A stretch of DNA of 64,000 nucleotides from Actinacidiphila yanglinensis (GTDB lineage Bacteria > Actinomycetota > Actinomycetes > Streptomycetales > Streptomycetaceae), in NCBI RefSeq assembly GCF_900107965.1, contig NZ_FNVU01000002.1:434001-498000 (forward strand), written 5' to 3'. Under the pieces are notes generated by a model. The model did not search any database, was not told where the DNA came from, and worked only from the letters and a program-made list of their open reading frames with translations. Made by a program: the position numbers and the translations under genes. This document shows, one piece after another, positions 50,395 through 62,739 of this stretch. Every line of letters begins with the position of its first letter. The stretch's first letter is position 1.

Positions 50395-52059
50395 ATGAAC
50401 CGCAGCAAGACCACCGCGCCTGACGGAGCCGGCACCTCGCCGGCCCCCATCCGGCGGCGCGCCGCGCGTGCCCGCACCGTGCCGCTCGCCGCCGCCGTGC
50501 TGGCCGCCGTCACGCCGTTCGCGCTGGCCGGGACGGCGTCGGCCAGTTCCGCGGCACCCGCCGCCCGCGGACCGGTCACCGCGCAGTGGACGACGCAGAC
50601 CGTCGCCCGCGGCGTCCAGGTGCGCACCGGCACGATCCGCGACACCGCCGCCGCGCCGTCCTGGACCGTCACGGTGCAGGCCCCGGCGACCAGCCGGCTG
50701 ACCGGCGCGGCGACCTGGGCCGAGGTGGGCGCGCAGTCCTGGGCCGACAGCACCGCCGCGCGGCTGCGCACGGCCGGGTTCACCCCCCGCACGGAGACCG
50801 TGCGGTGGCCGGACTACACCGACACCCCGCACGGCACCATGGGCCTGCGCGTGCGCATCGGCTCCTACGCCGACCAGGCCGCGGCGCAGGCCGCCGCCGC
50901 GACCGTCACCGCCGCGGGCTTCCATGCCGTCGCCGAGTGGACGGGCTACGACGCCCAGCAGCCCGCGGACGTGGAGAACATCCACGTCGCAGTGATCGAC
51001 CCGCGGACGTTCACCGGCACCGTCGAGGGCACCCACGACGGCGACGTGGCGCAGCGCGAGACCACCTCGTCGGTGGCCGCGAAGCTCGGCTCGCTCGTCG
51101 GCGTCAACGCCGGCTTCTTCGTCACCGCCGACGCCGACGGCGTCCAGGGCATCCAGTCCGGCATCGCCGCTTACGACGGCGAGTTGGAGTCGATGGCGTC
51201 GGGGTCCCGCGCGGCCCTGATCATCGGCGACGGCGGGCGGCAGGTCCGGGTCGCCGACTTGACGTCCACGGTCACCGCCCGCGCCGGCGCGTCGACCTAC
51301 GCCGTGCAGGGCATCAACCGGGTGCCCGGCACCGTTCGGGACTGCGGGCGCCCCGGCCTGACGCCGAGTGCGCTGCCCTGGCAGGACGTCACCTGCCACA
51401 CCACGGACGACCTGGTGCGGTTCACGTCCGCCTTCGGCGCGGACCTGCCGACCGGCGCCGGCACCCAGGTGGTGCTCGACGCCGCGGGCCGGGTCGTGTC
51501 CACCGGCGCGCGCGGCGGCCGCGTCCCGGCCGGCGGCACCGTCCTGCAGGGCATCGGCACCGCGGCGGCGTGGCTGGACGCGCACGCCACGGCCGGGCAG
51601 CGGGTCCAGGTCAGCGAGGAGGTGCGGGACACCGCGGGCCGGCGCGTCCCGCTCGGCAAGGGCGACAGCATCGTCAGCGCCGCGCCCACCCTGGTGAAGG
51701 ACGGCCGGGTCAGCATCGACGCGGCGAGCGAGGGCACGGTCGACCCGTCGGACCTGTCGTTCGGCTATGCCTGGGCGAACACCCGCCAGCCGCGCACCCT
51801 GGCCGGCGTCGACGCGAAGGGCCGGCTGCTGCTGGTCACCGTCGACGGCCGCCTGTCCGGCGGCAGCGAGGGCTTCACCCTTCAGGAGGGCGCCGCGTTC
51901 ATGCGCTCGCTCGGCGCGGTCCAGGCGCTCAACCTCGACGGCGGCGGCTCGACGGCGATGGCGGTGGACGGCCGGCTCGTCAACTCCACCTCGGACGCCA
52001 CCGGGGAGCGCCCGGTCGGCGACACGCTCCAGATCCTGCCGGGCCGGCGCAACTCCTAG
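50395..52059 (+). CDS. Secreted phosphodiester glycosidase-family protein
   Basis: This 554-residue exported protein has a twin-Arg-like start (RRRAARARTVPLAAAVLAAV) and a signal cleavage near ASA at residues 48-50. A SPOR-like repeat domain at about 95-190 (SWADSTAARLRTAGFTPRTE and GSYADQAAAQAAAATVTAAG) could bind peptidoglycan. The NAGPA/phosphodiester glycosidase domain spans about 220-550, with VGVNAGFFVTADADG and LNLDGGGSTAMAVDGRLV (catalytic-site signature DGGGSTAM), plus NSTSDATGERPVGDTLQI. It would cleave a sugar phosphodiester or N-acetylglucosamine phosphodiester linkage outside the cell. The ATG at 50395 follows an AGGACC site. Confidence 0.9.
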   Translation: MNRSKTTAPDGAGTSPAPIRRRAARARTVPLAAAVLAAVTPFALAGTASASSAAPAARGPVTAQWTTQTVARGVQVRTGTIRDTAAAPSWTVTVQAPATSRLTGAATWAEVGAQSWADSTAARLRTAGFTPRTETVRWPDYTDTPHGTMGLRVRIGSYADQAAAQAAAATVTAAGFHAVAEWTGYDAQQPADVENIHVAVIDPRTFTGTVEGTHDGDVAQRETTSSVAAKLGSLVGVNAGFFVTADADGVQGIQSGIAAYDGELESMASGSRAALIIGDGGRQVRVADLTSTVTARAGASTYAVQGINRVPGTVRDCGRPGLTPSALPWQDVTCHTTDDLVRFTSAFGADLPTGAGTQVVLDAAGRVVSTGARGGRVPAGGTVLQGIGTAAAWLDAHATAGQRVQVSEEVRDTAGRRVPLGKGDSIVSAAPTLVKDGRVSIDAASEGTVDPSDLSFGYAWANTRQPRTLAGVDAKGRLLLVTVDGRLSGGSEGFTLQEGAAFMRSLGAVQALNLDGGGSTAMAVDGRLVNSTSDATGERPVGDTLQILPGRRNS

Positions 52060-52093
52060 GGCCCGTCCGCCCCGTCAGGGGACCGCGACCGCG

Positions 52094-52124
52094 ACCGCCC
52101 GGCTCCGCACAGGGGCCGGGCGGT
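52094..52124. terminator. Hairpin between convergent glycosidase and GNAT genes
   Basis: ACCGCCCGGC and GCCGGGCGGT form a perfect 10-base stem with an 11-base loop. Its right end touches the stop of the GNAT gene at 52125. Confidence 0.65.
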
Positions 52125-52661
52125 TCACGTCGCGGGCGTCCACTCGTCCACGAGGAGGCCGAGGACGGCCTCGTCCGCGAACGCGCCGTACACCCAGGCC
52201 GAGCGCCGCAGGGTGCCCTCGCGCGTGAAGCCGGCCCGGGTCGCCGCCGTGATCATCGCCGCGTTGTCGGCGAGGGTCTCGATCTGGAGGCGGTGCAGCC
52301 CGCGCACGGCGAAGCCGTACGTGCACAGCACCCGCAGGACGTCGACGGACAGCCCGCGGCCACGGAACGCGGGGCGCAGGGAGATCCCGATGTGGGCGGC
52401 CCTCTGGTGCTGGTCGATGCCCCACAGCAGGGCCTCGCCGGCCAGTTCGTCCGACGCCAGCTCCACCACGGAGAAGCAGGCCGCCTCGTCCGACGGCTCG
52501 GGCACCGCGTACGGCGAGCGGGCCGAGCCCGGCGGAACGGGCCGCCAGGGGCGGGAGTCGGCGCGCGACCGGGTGGCCACGTCGTCGTACAGCTCGGAGT
52601 GCAGGACCGGGACGTCGCTCTCGTGCCGGGCGCGCAGCCCGGTCTTCTCGCCGTGTATCAC
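52125..52661 (-). CDS. GNAT-family N-acetyltransferase (RimJ/RimL-like)
   Basis: This is a 178-residue acetyltransferase. The start GLRARHESDVPVLHSELYDD matches the RimJ/RimL subgroup. Motif A appears as AHIGISLRPAFRGRGLSVDV with the Arg-x-x-Gly-x-Gly acetyl-CoA loop, followed by LQIETLADNAAMITAATRAG with FTREGTLRRS. It probably acetylates an amino-terminal or small-molecule amine; the substrate is unknown. The GTG at 52661 is used; the upstream sequence has only a weak ribosome site. Confidence 0.9.
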   Translation of the reverse strand: MIHGEKTGLRARHESDVPVLHSELYDDVATRSRADSRPWRPVPPGSARSPYAVPEPSDEAACFSVVELASDELAGEALLWGIDQHQRAAHIGISLRPAFRGRGLSVDVLRVLCTYGFAVRGLHRLQIETLADNAAMITAATRAGFTREGTLRRSAWVYGAFADEAVLGLLVDEWTPAT

Positions 52662-52769
52662 GGGCCATTGCTATCCGAGCCCGGCGGTGCGATCAACCGG
52701 ATTGTCGCGCCGACCCCCGTGCGGTGGTACGGCGCGCGGGCCGGGGACGGGTGGGCGGCGGCGTGCCGC

Positions 52770-52801
52770 GGCCCCGGGCACGGAGGACCGTGCCCGGGGC
52801 C
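52770..52801 (-). terminator. Strong hairpin after the S53 peptidase gene
   Basis: GGCCCCGGGCACGG and CCGTGCCCGGGGCC form a perfect 14-base stem with a 4-base loop, 54 bases after the peptidase stop. It closes the minus-strand operon. Confidence 0.75.
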
Positions 52802-52855
52802 GGGTGGCGCGGGGCCTTGGCCGTCACGGACGGCGGTGGACCCGCAGGGAGCGGG

Positions 52856-54178
52856 TCAGTGGCGCAGTGCCGCCAGACCGTCGGGCGAGCCGAGCCCGGT
52901 GGGGGCGTCGTAGCCCTTGAGCGCGGCGCACATCGAGGTGGTGGCGGGGCACTCCTGGCCGCTGCCGGGGATGCTGACGGCCGGACCGCCCACGACGTCG
53001 TTGAGCTCGTCGCTGTGGGCGTACAGGCCCGAGGCGTCCTTGATGCCCGCCGCGGGGCCGGCCATCACGTACATGGCCGCGACCAGCGGGGTGGCGGCGC
53101 TGGTCCCGCCGGCGTGCAGCCAGCCGCCGGGCAGGCCGTCGCCGGGGTCGGGGGTGCTGTCGTAGACGGCCAGCCCGGTGTAGGGGTCGGCGACGGCGGA
53201 GACGTCGGCGACCGTTCGGCCGGGACAGGCGGCGTCATGCTGCCAGGCCGGCTTGTCGATGTGCGCCGAGCAGGCCGCGCCGGCGCCGGAGGGGCGCTGG
53301 GTCGGGCCCCAGGCGGTCTCGGTCCAGCCGCGGGTGGTGTCGCTGCGGCTGAGCGAGGTGCCGCCGACCGCGATGACGGACGTGAGGTCCGCCGGGTAGG
53401 GCGCGTCCAGCTGGAAGCCGGAGTCGCCGGACGCGGCGAGGATCGGCACGCCGGGGTGGTTGTAGGAGGAACGGCGGGGCGGCAGGCCGCCCTTGGCCGT
53501 GATGTCGTTGTCGGTGACCGTGCTCTCCGGCGCGCTGTAGCTGTTGGACACGGCGTCGGCGCCGAGCCGGACCGCGGTGTCGGCGCTGTCGGCGAGGGCG
53601 TCCACCGCCGCTCCGTCACCCTCGACCAGGAGGATGTCGCAGTCGGGGCAGGCCGCCGAGACGGCCTCCACGTCGAGGCTGGTCTCCACCGCCCAGCTGA
53701 CGTTGACAGCCGGCAGCGGGGCCGCGTCGCCGCGCTGGTTGACCTTGCGGAAGCAGCCGTTGGCGGTGGTGCAGGCCGGCAGCCCGTAGGTGGAGCGGTA
53801 GACCGCGAGGTCGGCCTCGACGGTGGGCGCGTCGTAGGCGTCGACGATGCCGACGGTGCGGTTCCTGCCGGCGTGCGCCTCGACCGCGGAGGCGAGGGCA
53901 TACGCGGATTGGAGGTCGGCCGGGCCGTAACCGCCGGGGAGGGTGGCGCTGTTCTTGGCGCCGAACGTCCGGGCGCCCGTCGAGCTGTCCGGCGTCACCT
54001 CGGCCTGGCAGGCGAGTTGGCCGGGGGGCGGGGCGGAGCACACGGCCACCGGGGCGGTGGCGGTGTCCGTGCCGTCGGCTCCCGAGGAGGACGGCGAGGT
54101 GGCGGTGATCAGGCCGAGGACGGTCGCGGCGACCCCGGCCGCGGCCACCACGGGCCGGATGAGGCGGGTCTTCGTCAC
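52856..54178 (-). CDS. Secreted S53 (sedolisin-type) serine-carboxyl peptidase
   Basis: This 440-residue exported protease has a signal helix at residues 8-27. Catalytic residues fit the S53 family: Glu165 and Asp169 in SWAVETSLDVEAV, Asp252 in ASGDSGF, and Ser360 in HAGGTSAATPLVAAM. There is no large pro-domain, so the mature domain begins soon after the signal (GYGPADLQSAYAL). The GTG at 54178 is chosen because AGGAG stands 7 bases before it; an ATG eight codons earlier is possible. S53 enzymes work at acidic pH on extracellular proteins. The gene follows the 661-residue secreted protein by 32 bases, so they are co-expressed. Confidence 0.88.
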   Translation of the reverse strand: MTKTRLIRPVVAAAGVAATVLGLITATSPSSSGADGTDTATAPVAVCSAPPPGQLACQAEVTPDSSTGARTFGAKNSATLPGGYGPADLQSAYALASAVEAHAGRNRTVGIVDAYDAPTVEADLAVYRSTYGLPACTTANGCFRKVNQRGDAAPLPAVNVSWAVETSLDVEAVSAACPDCDILLVEGDGAAVDALADSADTAVRLGADAVSNSYSAPESTVTDNDITAKGGLPPRRSSYNHPGVPILAASGDSGFQLDAPYPADLTSVIAVGGTSLSRSDTTRGWTETAWGPTQRPSGAGAACSAHIDKPAWQHDAACPGRTVADVSAVADPYTGLAVYDSTPDPGDGLPGGWLHAGGTSAATPLVAAMYVMAGPAAGIKDASGLYAHSDELNDVVGGPAVSIPGSGQECPATTSMCAALKGYDAPTGLGSPDGLAALRH

Positions 54179-54210
54179 GGAGGACTCCTGAGAGGCTGTC
54201 ATGGTCGCGG

Positions 54211-56196
54211 TCACCGCACCCGGTAGGCGCTCGGCAGCACCTGGTCGATCCGGTTGCCCTGGCTGTCCCAGGCGGCGAGTTTGAAGGAGACGGTGCCGCC
54301 ACTGGCACTCGCCGGAACGCTGTAGCCGGCCCGGTAGTCGCCATGGGTGCCGGTCAGGTGCAGGTCCTGCCAGCTCTTGCCGTCGTCGTAGGACACCTGG
54401 AGGCGGGCGCCGGAGACCGCGGGAGCGGTGGCGTACTGCTGGCGGGTCACGTCGAGGTCGACGGTGTGGCGGCCGGTGGTGAGCTGGTGCTGGAGGTCGG
54501 CGTCGGTGTCGGTGGAGGCGAACAGCAGCGGCAGCGCGGCGCAGGAGTCGACCGGCCCGGCGCAGTGCACGTGGTCCGGCAGCGCCCTGCCCTGGCCCGG
54601 GTCGGCGGTGAACGTCCACGTCGTGTCGGTGCTGGGCGACAGGCTCACCCCGTCGCGGACGGTGTGCTGCGCCAGCTGGTAGGTGGCGCGGCCGGCCGGG
54701 ACCGGCACGCTGGCCTCGAACAGGCCGTCGGAGCCGGTGGCCTGCAGCTCGCCGTTGCGGCTCAGGGTGACCGTGCTGGTCTGGTCGAAGCCCAGGCCGA
54801 GGGTGCCGGGCGAGGTGTCGCCGGAGTCACCGATGGCGAACACCATGGTGTCCGCGCTCGCGCAGGCGCCGCAGTACACCGCCGAGGTGCCCCGGTCCAG
54901 CTGGACGCTCGGGTGCGGTGCGCCCGCCTCCCAGGTCTCGGCGAGCCGGCTGCCGGGGCGGTAGACGGTGTCCGCTCCGTAGAGGGTGTCGGAGGTCTGC
55001 TCGTCCTCGACCGCGGTACGCCAGTTGAGGTCGGCGGGCGAGCCGACGTACTCGGTGCGGACCGTGCCGGGGGTGAGGAACTCGAACCCGGTGGCGGTCT
55101 GCGTGCCGGCGGTGGCCGCCCACACCGGCGTCACGTCGTTGACCAGCAGGTCGGTACCGGTCGCTCCGGCGGGCGCGGAGTAGGTCCGGGTGACCGTCGC
55201 CAGCGAGGACGCCTTGACCGAGGTCGGGTACGAACCCGGCAGCGCCTGGTAGGAGTTGGCGATGTGGTACGCGTAGGGCCGGGCGGTGCCGGCCGGCGAG
55301 GCGAGGTCGGCGGTGGTCACCACCTCGAACCGGCCGTGCTTGACCGGCGCGGTGGTGTTCAGCATGCTGCCGAGCGGGGACGAGCCCATGTCCTGGATCT
55401 GGAAGACCGGGCCCGCGGCGTCGCTGGAGGTCGTGCCGTCGCTGCGGTAGAGGGAGATCTCGGTGTTGGTGAGCGTCGCCGGGCGGGGCGTGGCCGGCAC
55501 CTGCACCTGGTGCGTCGCGGTGCGGGCGTCCAGGGTGATGCTCGTGCCGTCGCCGACCGTGACCTCGGGCGCGACGGTGATGTGCGAGCCGTCGAGGTAG
55601 ACCGCCGTGTAGTGGCCGGTGGGCACGGCCATCTTCAGGACGCCATTGGTGACGGCGAACAGCTGGTCGGCGTAGGTGGTGTGGTCCGCGTCGACGAGGA
55701 AGAGCAGTCCCTGGAAGGCGGGTTGCCCGTCGCCGTCGATCAGGTGCGTGGTGAGCCGGCCCATGGTGTACGTGTCGTGGCCGGCCGGCTTCGCGCTCTG
55801 CCCGGCCTGTGCGAACTCCGGGGCGGAGCAGGTCTGCTGGGCCAGCGCGGTGGTGTCGTACCCGGCCAGACCGCTGGGTCCGGTCCGTCCCGCGACGTCC
55901 TCGGGGACGAGGTACCGGTGGCCGTTGCTGCGGAAGCTGAGCATGGCCCGCCCGGCCGCCGCGGCCGGGTCGGAGAGGCGGGCGCCGCCGGGGGTGACGG
56001 TGGCCCGGAGACCGCCGGGGAGGGTGACCTGGCAGTCCGCGGCGGCGGCCTGGGCACCGGGCGCCTGGCTGAAGGCGGCCGGCGGGCTGCCCTGCGCGGC
56101 GGACGAGGGCACGAAGAACAGGCCGCAGGCCGCGGTGAGCGCCAGGGCCCACGTCGCGCTTCTGCGGAGCCCGGCCGGGGCTATGGGTCGTTTCAA
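54211..56196 (-). CDS. Large secreted protein of unknown function
   Basis: This 661-residue exported protein has a hydrophobic signal (WALALTAACGLFFVPSSAAQ) with an A-x-A site near residue 34. The rest is beta-rich with Ig/PKD-like patterns (SFRSNGHRYLVPEDVAGRTG, YTAVYLDGSHITVAPEVTV, VSYDDGKSWQDLHLTGTHGD) and a C-terminal KLAAWDSQGNRIDQVL segment. I recognise similar segments as the non-catalytic C-terminal regions of Streptomyces subtilisin-like exoproteases. Cysteines are few and paired (CGACAS; HCAGPVDSCAA). It lies between a 53-residue peptide gene and an S53 peptidase gene and may be the substrate, inhibitor or partner of the protease. No enzyme motif is visible. The ATG at 56196 has GGAGG-type upstream sequence (AGGTGACC-like). 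Confidence 0.8.
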   Translation of the reverse strand: MKRPIAPAGLRRSATWALALTAACGLFFVPSSAAQGSPPAAFSQAPGAQAAAADCQVTLPGGLRATVTPGGARLSDPAAAAGRAMLSFRSNGHRYLVPEDVAGRTGPSGLAGYDTTALAQQTCSAPEFAQAGQSAKPAGHDTYTMGRLTTHLIDGDGQPAFQGLLFLVDADHTTYADQLFAVTNGVLKMAVPTGHYTAVYLDGSHITVAPEVTVGDGTSITLDARTATHQVQVPATPRPATLTNTEISLYRSDGTTSSDAAGPVFQIQDMGSSPLGSMLNTTAPVKHGRFEVVTTADLASPAGTARPYAYHIANSYQALPGSYPTSVKASSLATVTRTYSAPAGATGTDLLVNDVTPVWAATAGTQTATGFEFLTPGTVRTEYVGSPADLNWRTAVEDEQTSDTLYGADTVYRPGSRLAETWEAGAPHPSVQLDRGTSAVYCGACASADTMVFAIGDSGDTSPGTLGLGFDQTSTVTLSRNGELQATGSDGLFEASVPVPAGRATYQLAQHTVRDGVSLSPSTDTTWTFTADPGQGRALPDHVHCAGPVDSCAALPLLFASTDTDADLQHQLTTGRHTVDLDVTRQQYATAPAVSGARLQVSYDDGKSWQDLHLTGTHGDYRAGYSVPASASGGTVSFKLAAWDSQGNRIDQVLPSAYRVR

Positions 56197-56238
56197 GGGG
56201 AGGTCACCTTTCGGTGGGCGGGGTCACGGGCCGGTACG

Positions 56239-56400
56239 TCAGAGGGGTTCGTAGCCCGTGCAGGAGTGGTCGTCCGGGTCCTCGGGGGCCCCGGTGGCTG
56301 CGGGTCCGGCCGGTTCCCCCTCGGGGAGCGGCGGGTCGTCCGACGGTTCGGGTCCGGCCGGGCGCCCCTCGATCGGGACGTCCTCACCAGAGCGGCTCAT
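56239..56400 (-). CDS. 53-residue acidic peptide upstream of secreted protein and S53 peptidase
   Basis: A 53-codon frame, too short for most gene callers, starts ATG at 56400 with GGAG 10 bases upstream. The product is Pro/Glu/Asp/Gly-rich, carries a near repeat (EGRPAGPEPSDDP and EGEPAGPAATGAPEDP) and ends in DDHSCTGYEPL. Third positions are strongly G/C. It lacks a signal peptide. Size, acidity and a Cys/Tyr-containing tail resemble a precursor peptide or a small inhibitor, but no modifying enzyme is adjacent. It is 42 bases before the secreted protein gene and 186 bases after the LAL regulator gene, in the same direction. Confidence 0.5.
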   Translation of the reverse strand: MSRSGEDVPIEGRPAGPEPSDDPPLPEGEPAGPAATGAPEDPDDHSCTGYEPL

Positions 56401-56586
56401 TGGCGCTGAACTCCGTTTGCTGTCGTGGGAAGTGCGGTACGCGAGGTGAGTATGGCCACCGGCGTGAGCGCTGAGCGATGAGTCAAGTGACCTAAAGTTC
56501 GGCGCCGGTGCGCGAACCGTTCGCCCGGCGTTGGGCGAGGTGCCCAGGCGACCCGCCGCGACGAACCGGGTGACGCGCCGCTGGTG

Positions 56587-59535
<2,949 letters not shown>

Positions 59536-59835
59536 GGCCGTGCCTCTCCTCCCAGGGGCTTGCTCGGGCGGCCGCCGGGTCCCCTCCCGGTGCCGGTCCC
59601 GTGCCGGGTGGTCGGTCCGACGCCGGACCATTCTGTCCCGCCGGGCCGCCCCTGGCCAGGGGTTCCGCCGCCGCGCGCGGGCGGGCGGACCGGGGGCGGA
59701 GCCGCGGCCGGCCCGCGGTCCGGCCGCACGCGGGATCGACGGGCGGGATCGGCCGGCCGGTGCCGCGCCGGGCACGAGGGGGACAAAGGGGACAGCGGGG
59801 GCGGTCTGCTATATCGTTCGGACCCGGAGGGCACT

Positions 59836-62739
59836 GTGGCGTCGGACGGGTTGCGCGAGGAACTGCGGCGGGCCGGGGTGGACGAGGTCGACACCGGCGG
59901 CCGCCGGCGGGCCGAGTACTCCTCCGACGCCTCCAACTACCGTGTGGTGCCGCGGGCGGTGGTCTTCCCGCGCGACGCCGACGAGGTGCTGGCGACACTC
60001 GATGTCTGCCGGCGCACGGGGGTGCCGCTGGTGCCACGGGGCGCGGGCACGTCGATCGCCGGGAACGCCGTCGGCGAAGGGGTCGTGCTCGACTTCTCCC
60101 GGCACATGAACCGGGTGCTGCGGGTCGACCCCGAGGCGCGGACCGCGGTCGTCCAGCCGGGCGCCGTCCTCGACGCCGTCAGCGCCGCGGGCGCGCCGCA
60201 CGGACTGCGCTTCGGCCCCGACCCCTCCACGCACGCGCGGGCGACGATCGGCGGCGCGCTGGGCAACAACGCCTGCGGCGCGCGGGCACTTGCGTACGGA
60301 CGCAGCTCGGACAACGCGCTGGAGCTGGACGTGGTCACCGGCGGCGGGGCGCGGTTCACCGCGGGACGGGGTGGGCACGGCGGCCTCGCCGCGGCGATGA
60401 CCGGGCCGGGCGCCGGGCCTGCCGGCGGGCCGCCGCACGAACAGGCAGCCGCGCTCGACGCCGTAGTACGCCGCGATCTCGCCCTGATCCGGACTGAGTT
60501 CGGCCGCTTCACCCGCCAGGTCTCCGGCTACTCGATGCAGCACCTGCTGCCGGAGCACGGCGCCGACCTGGCGAAGTTCCTGGTCGGCACCGAGGGCACG
60601 CTCGCGGTGCTGCTCCAGGCGACCGTACGTCTCGTCGAGGCGCCGCGGCACACCGCTCTCGCCGTGCTCGGCTACCCGGACATGGCCGCGGCCGCCGACG
60701 CCGTGCCGGGGCTGCTGCCGCACCGGCCGGTCGCGATGGAGGGCATGAGCGCGCGGCTGCTCGACGTCCTGCGGGACCGGCGCGGCCAGGCGGCGGTGCC
60801 CGACGTGCTGCCGGCCGGCGCCGGCTGGATCTTCGCCGAGACCGCGGGGGAGAGCGGGGCGGAGGCGGAGGCCGCCGCCCGCGCGCTGGCGGCCGACGGC
60901 GGCTGCCTGGACTCCGCGGTGGTCACCGGCGCCGCGGCCGCCGCGCTGTGGCGCATCCGGGAGGACGGCGCCGGCCTCGGCGGGCGCACGCCGGCGGGCG
61001 CGCCGGCCTGGCCCGGCTGGGAGGACTCCGCCGTGCCGCCCGAGCGGCTGGGCGCCTACCTGCGCGACCTGTCCGCCCTGATGCGCGGCTTCGGTCTGGA
61101 CGGCCTGATGTACGGGCACTTCGGCGAGGGCTGCGTGCACGTCCGGATCGACTTCCCGCTCGCCGAACGCCCCGCCGTCCTCGGCGACTTCCTCCAGGAG
61201 GCGGCCGCGCTGGCCGGCGGCTACGGGGGTTCGGTCTCCGGCGAGCACGGCGACGGGCGGGCCCGCGGCGCGCTGCTGCACCACATGTACTCGCCGCGGG
61301 CGCTGGAGATGTTCGCGGCCGTCAAGGGGCTGTTCGACCCGGACGACCTTCTCAACCCCGGCGTCATCGTGCGGCCCCGGCCGGTCGACGCCGACCTGCG
61401 CCTGCCCGCCGCCAAGGCGCCGCCCGGCCGGCTCGCCTTCGCCTACCCGCACGACCGGGGCGACTTCACCGCGGCCGTGCACCGCTGCGTCGGGGTCGGC
61501 AAGTGCCGGGCCGACGGCACCGGTTCCGGCGGCGTGATGTGCCCGTCCTACCTCGCCACCCGGGACGAGAAGGACTCCACCCGCGGCCGGGCCCGGGTGC
61601 TGCAGGAGCTCGCCAACGGCACGCTGGTGGACCGCGGTTGGCAGTCGCCGGAGATCGCCGAGTCGCTGGACCTGTGCCTGTCCTGCAAGGGCTGCGCCAG
61701 TGACTGCCCCGCCGGGGTGGACATGGCCACGTACAAGGCGGAGGCGCTGCACCAGCGGTACCGGCGCCGGCTGCGCCCGCCCGCGCACTACGCCCTGGGG
61801 TGGCTGCCGCGCTGGGCCAGGGCGGCGGCGGTGGCGCCGCGGCTGGTCAACGCGGTGCTGGGGGTTCCCGCGCTGGCCGCGCTCGCCCGGCGTGCCGGCG
61901 GCATCGACGCGCGCCGTCCGCTGCCGCGCTTCGCGGCCGGGACGTTCCGCCGCTGGTTCACCGCCCGCCCGGCATCCGCCGCCCGCCCGGCGGGAACTCC
62001 GGTGCTGCTGTGGGCCGACACCTTCACCGACCACTTCACCCCGGCCGTCGGCCGGGCCGCGGTGCGCGTCCTGGAGGACGCCGGATACGACGTCCGGCTC
62101 ACCGGGCGCGCGGTGTGCTGCGGGCTGACCTGGATCTCGACCGGCCAACTCGACGGCGCGAAGCGTCAGTTGACCCGCACGCTGGACGCGCTCGGTCCGG
62201 CGCTCGACGGCGGCTGGCCGATCGTCGGTCTCGAGCCCTCCTGCACCGCTGTGCTCCGGGGCGAGTTGACCGAGCTGCTCCCGGACGACCCGCGCGCCGC
62301 GCGTGCGGCCGCGGCCACCCGCACCCTCGCCGAGCTCCTCACGGCCACCCCCGGCTGGACGCCTCCGGACCTCGGCGACGTGCGGGCGGTCGCCCAGCCG
62401 CACTGCCACCAGCACGCGGTCCTCGGCTGGGCGCCCGACGCCGCGTTGCTGCGGGCCGCGGGCGCGGAGGTGCGCGCGGTCGGCGGCTGCTGCGGACTGG
62501 CGGGCAACTTCGGCGTGGAGAAGGGCCATTACGACGTCTCGGTGGCCGTGGCCGAGACCGCGCTGCTGCCCGCCGTGCGCGCGGCGGGCCCGGACGCGGT
62601 GGTGCTCGCCGACGGGTTCTCCTGCCGCACCCAACTCGACCAGCTCGCCGACCGCGAGGGCGTCCACCTCGCCGAACTGCTCGCCTCCCGCCTCCCGACG
62701 ACGGGCGAGGCCCCTCCCGGCGGCACCCTCTCGCCGTAG
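59836..62739 (+). CDS. FAD-linked oxidase / Fe-S (GlcD-GlcF or D-lactate dehydrogenase-like) fusion
   Basis: This 967-residue fusion has an N-terminal FAD_binding_4 domain (about 35-480) with VPLVPRGAGTSIAGNAVGEG and DPSTHARATIGGALGNNACG, as in D-lactate and glycolate dehydrogenases. A helical C-terminal FAD-oxidase region contains YGHFGEGCVHVRIDFPL and SVSGEHGDGRARGALLHHM. Then come two 4Fe-4S clusters (CVGVGKC..., CLSCKGCASDCP) and CCG domains (AVCCGLTWISTGQLDG and GGCCGLAGNFGVEKG). It should oxidise D-lactate or another 2-hydroxyacid and pass electrons to quinone. GGAGG stands 6 bases before the GTG at 59836. A TATATC box lies 20 bases upstream of the start. The stop codon lies in the first unit of a hexamer repeat. 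Confidence 0.92.
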   Translation: MASDGLREELRRAGVDEVDTGGRRRAEYSSDASNYRVVPRAVVFPRDADEVLATLDVCRRTGVPLVPRGAGTSIAGNAVGEGVVLDFSRHMNRVLRVDPEARTAVVQPGAVLDAVSAAGAPHGLRFGPDPSTHARATIGGALGNNACGARALAYGRSSDNALELDVVTGGGARFTAGRGGHGGLAAAMTGPGAGPAGGPPHEQAAALDAVVRRDLALIRTEFGRFTRQVSGYSMQHLLPEHGADLAKFLVGTEGTLAVLLQATVRLVEAPRHTALAVLGYPDMAAAADAVPGLLPHRPVAMEGMSARLLDVLRDRRGQAAVPDVLPAGAGWIFAETAGESGAEAEAAARALAADGGCLDSAVVTGAAAAALWRIREDGAGLGGRTPAGAPAWPGWEDSAVPPERLGAYLRDLSALMRGFGLDGLMYGHFGEGCVHVRIDFPLAERPAVLGDFLQEAAALAGGYGGSVSGEHGDGRARGALLHHMYSPRALEMFAAVKGLFDPDDLLNPGVIVRPRPVDADLRLPAAKAPPGRLAFAYPHDRGDFTAAVHRCVGVGKCRADGTGSGGVMCPSYLATRDEKDSTRGRARVLQELANGTLVDRGWQSPEIAESLDLCLSCKGCASDCPAGVDMATYKAEALHQRYRRRLRPPAHYALGWLPRWARAAAVAPRLVNAVLGVPALAALARRAGGIDARRPLPRFAAGTFRRWFTARPASAARPAGTPVLLWADTFTDHFTPAVGRAAVRVLEDAGYDVRLTGRAVCCGLTWISTGQLDGAKRQLTRTLDALGPALDGGWPIVGLEPSCTAVLRGELTELLPDDPRAARAAAATRTLAELLTATPGWTPPDLGDVRAVAQPHCHQHAVLGWAPDAALLRAAGAEVRAVGGCCGLAGNFGVEKGHYDVSVAVAETALLPAVRAAGPDAVVLADGFSCRTQLDQLADREGVHLAELLASRLPTTGEAPPGGTLSP

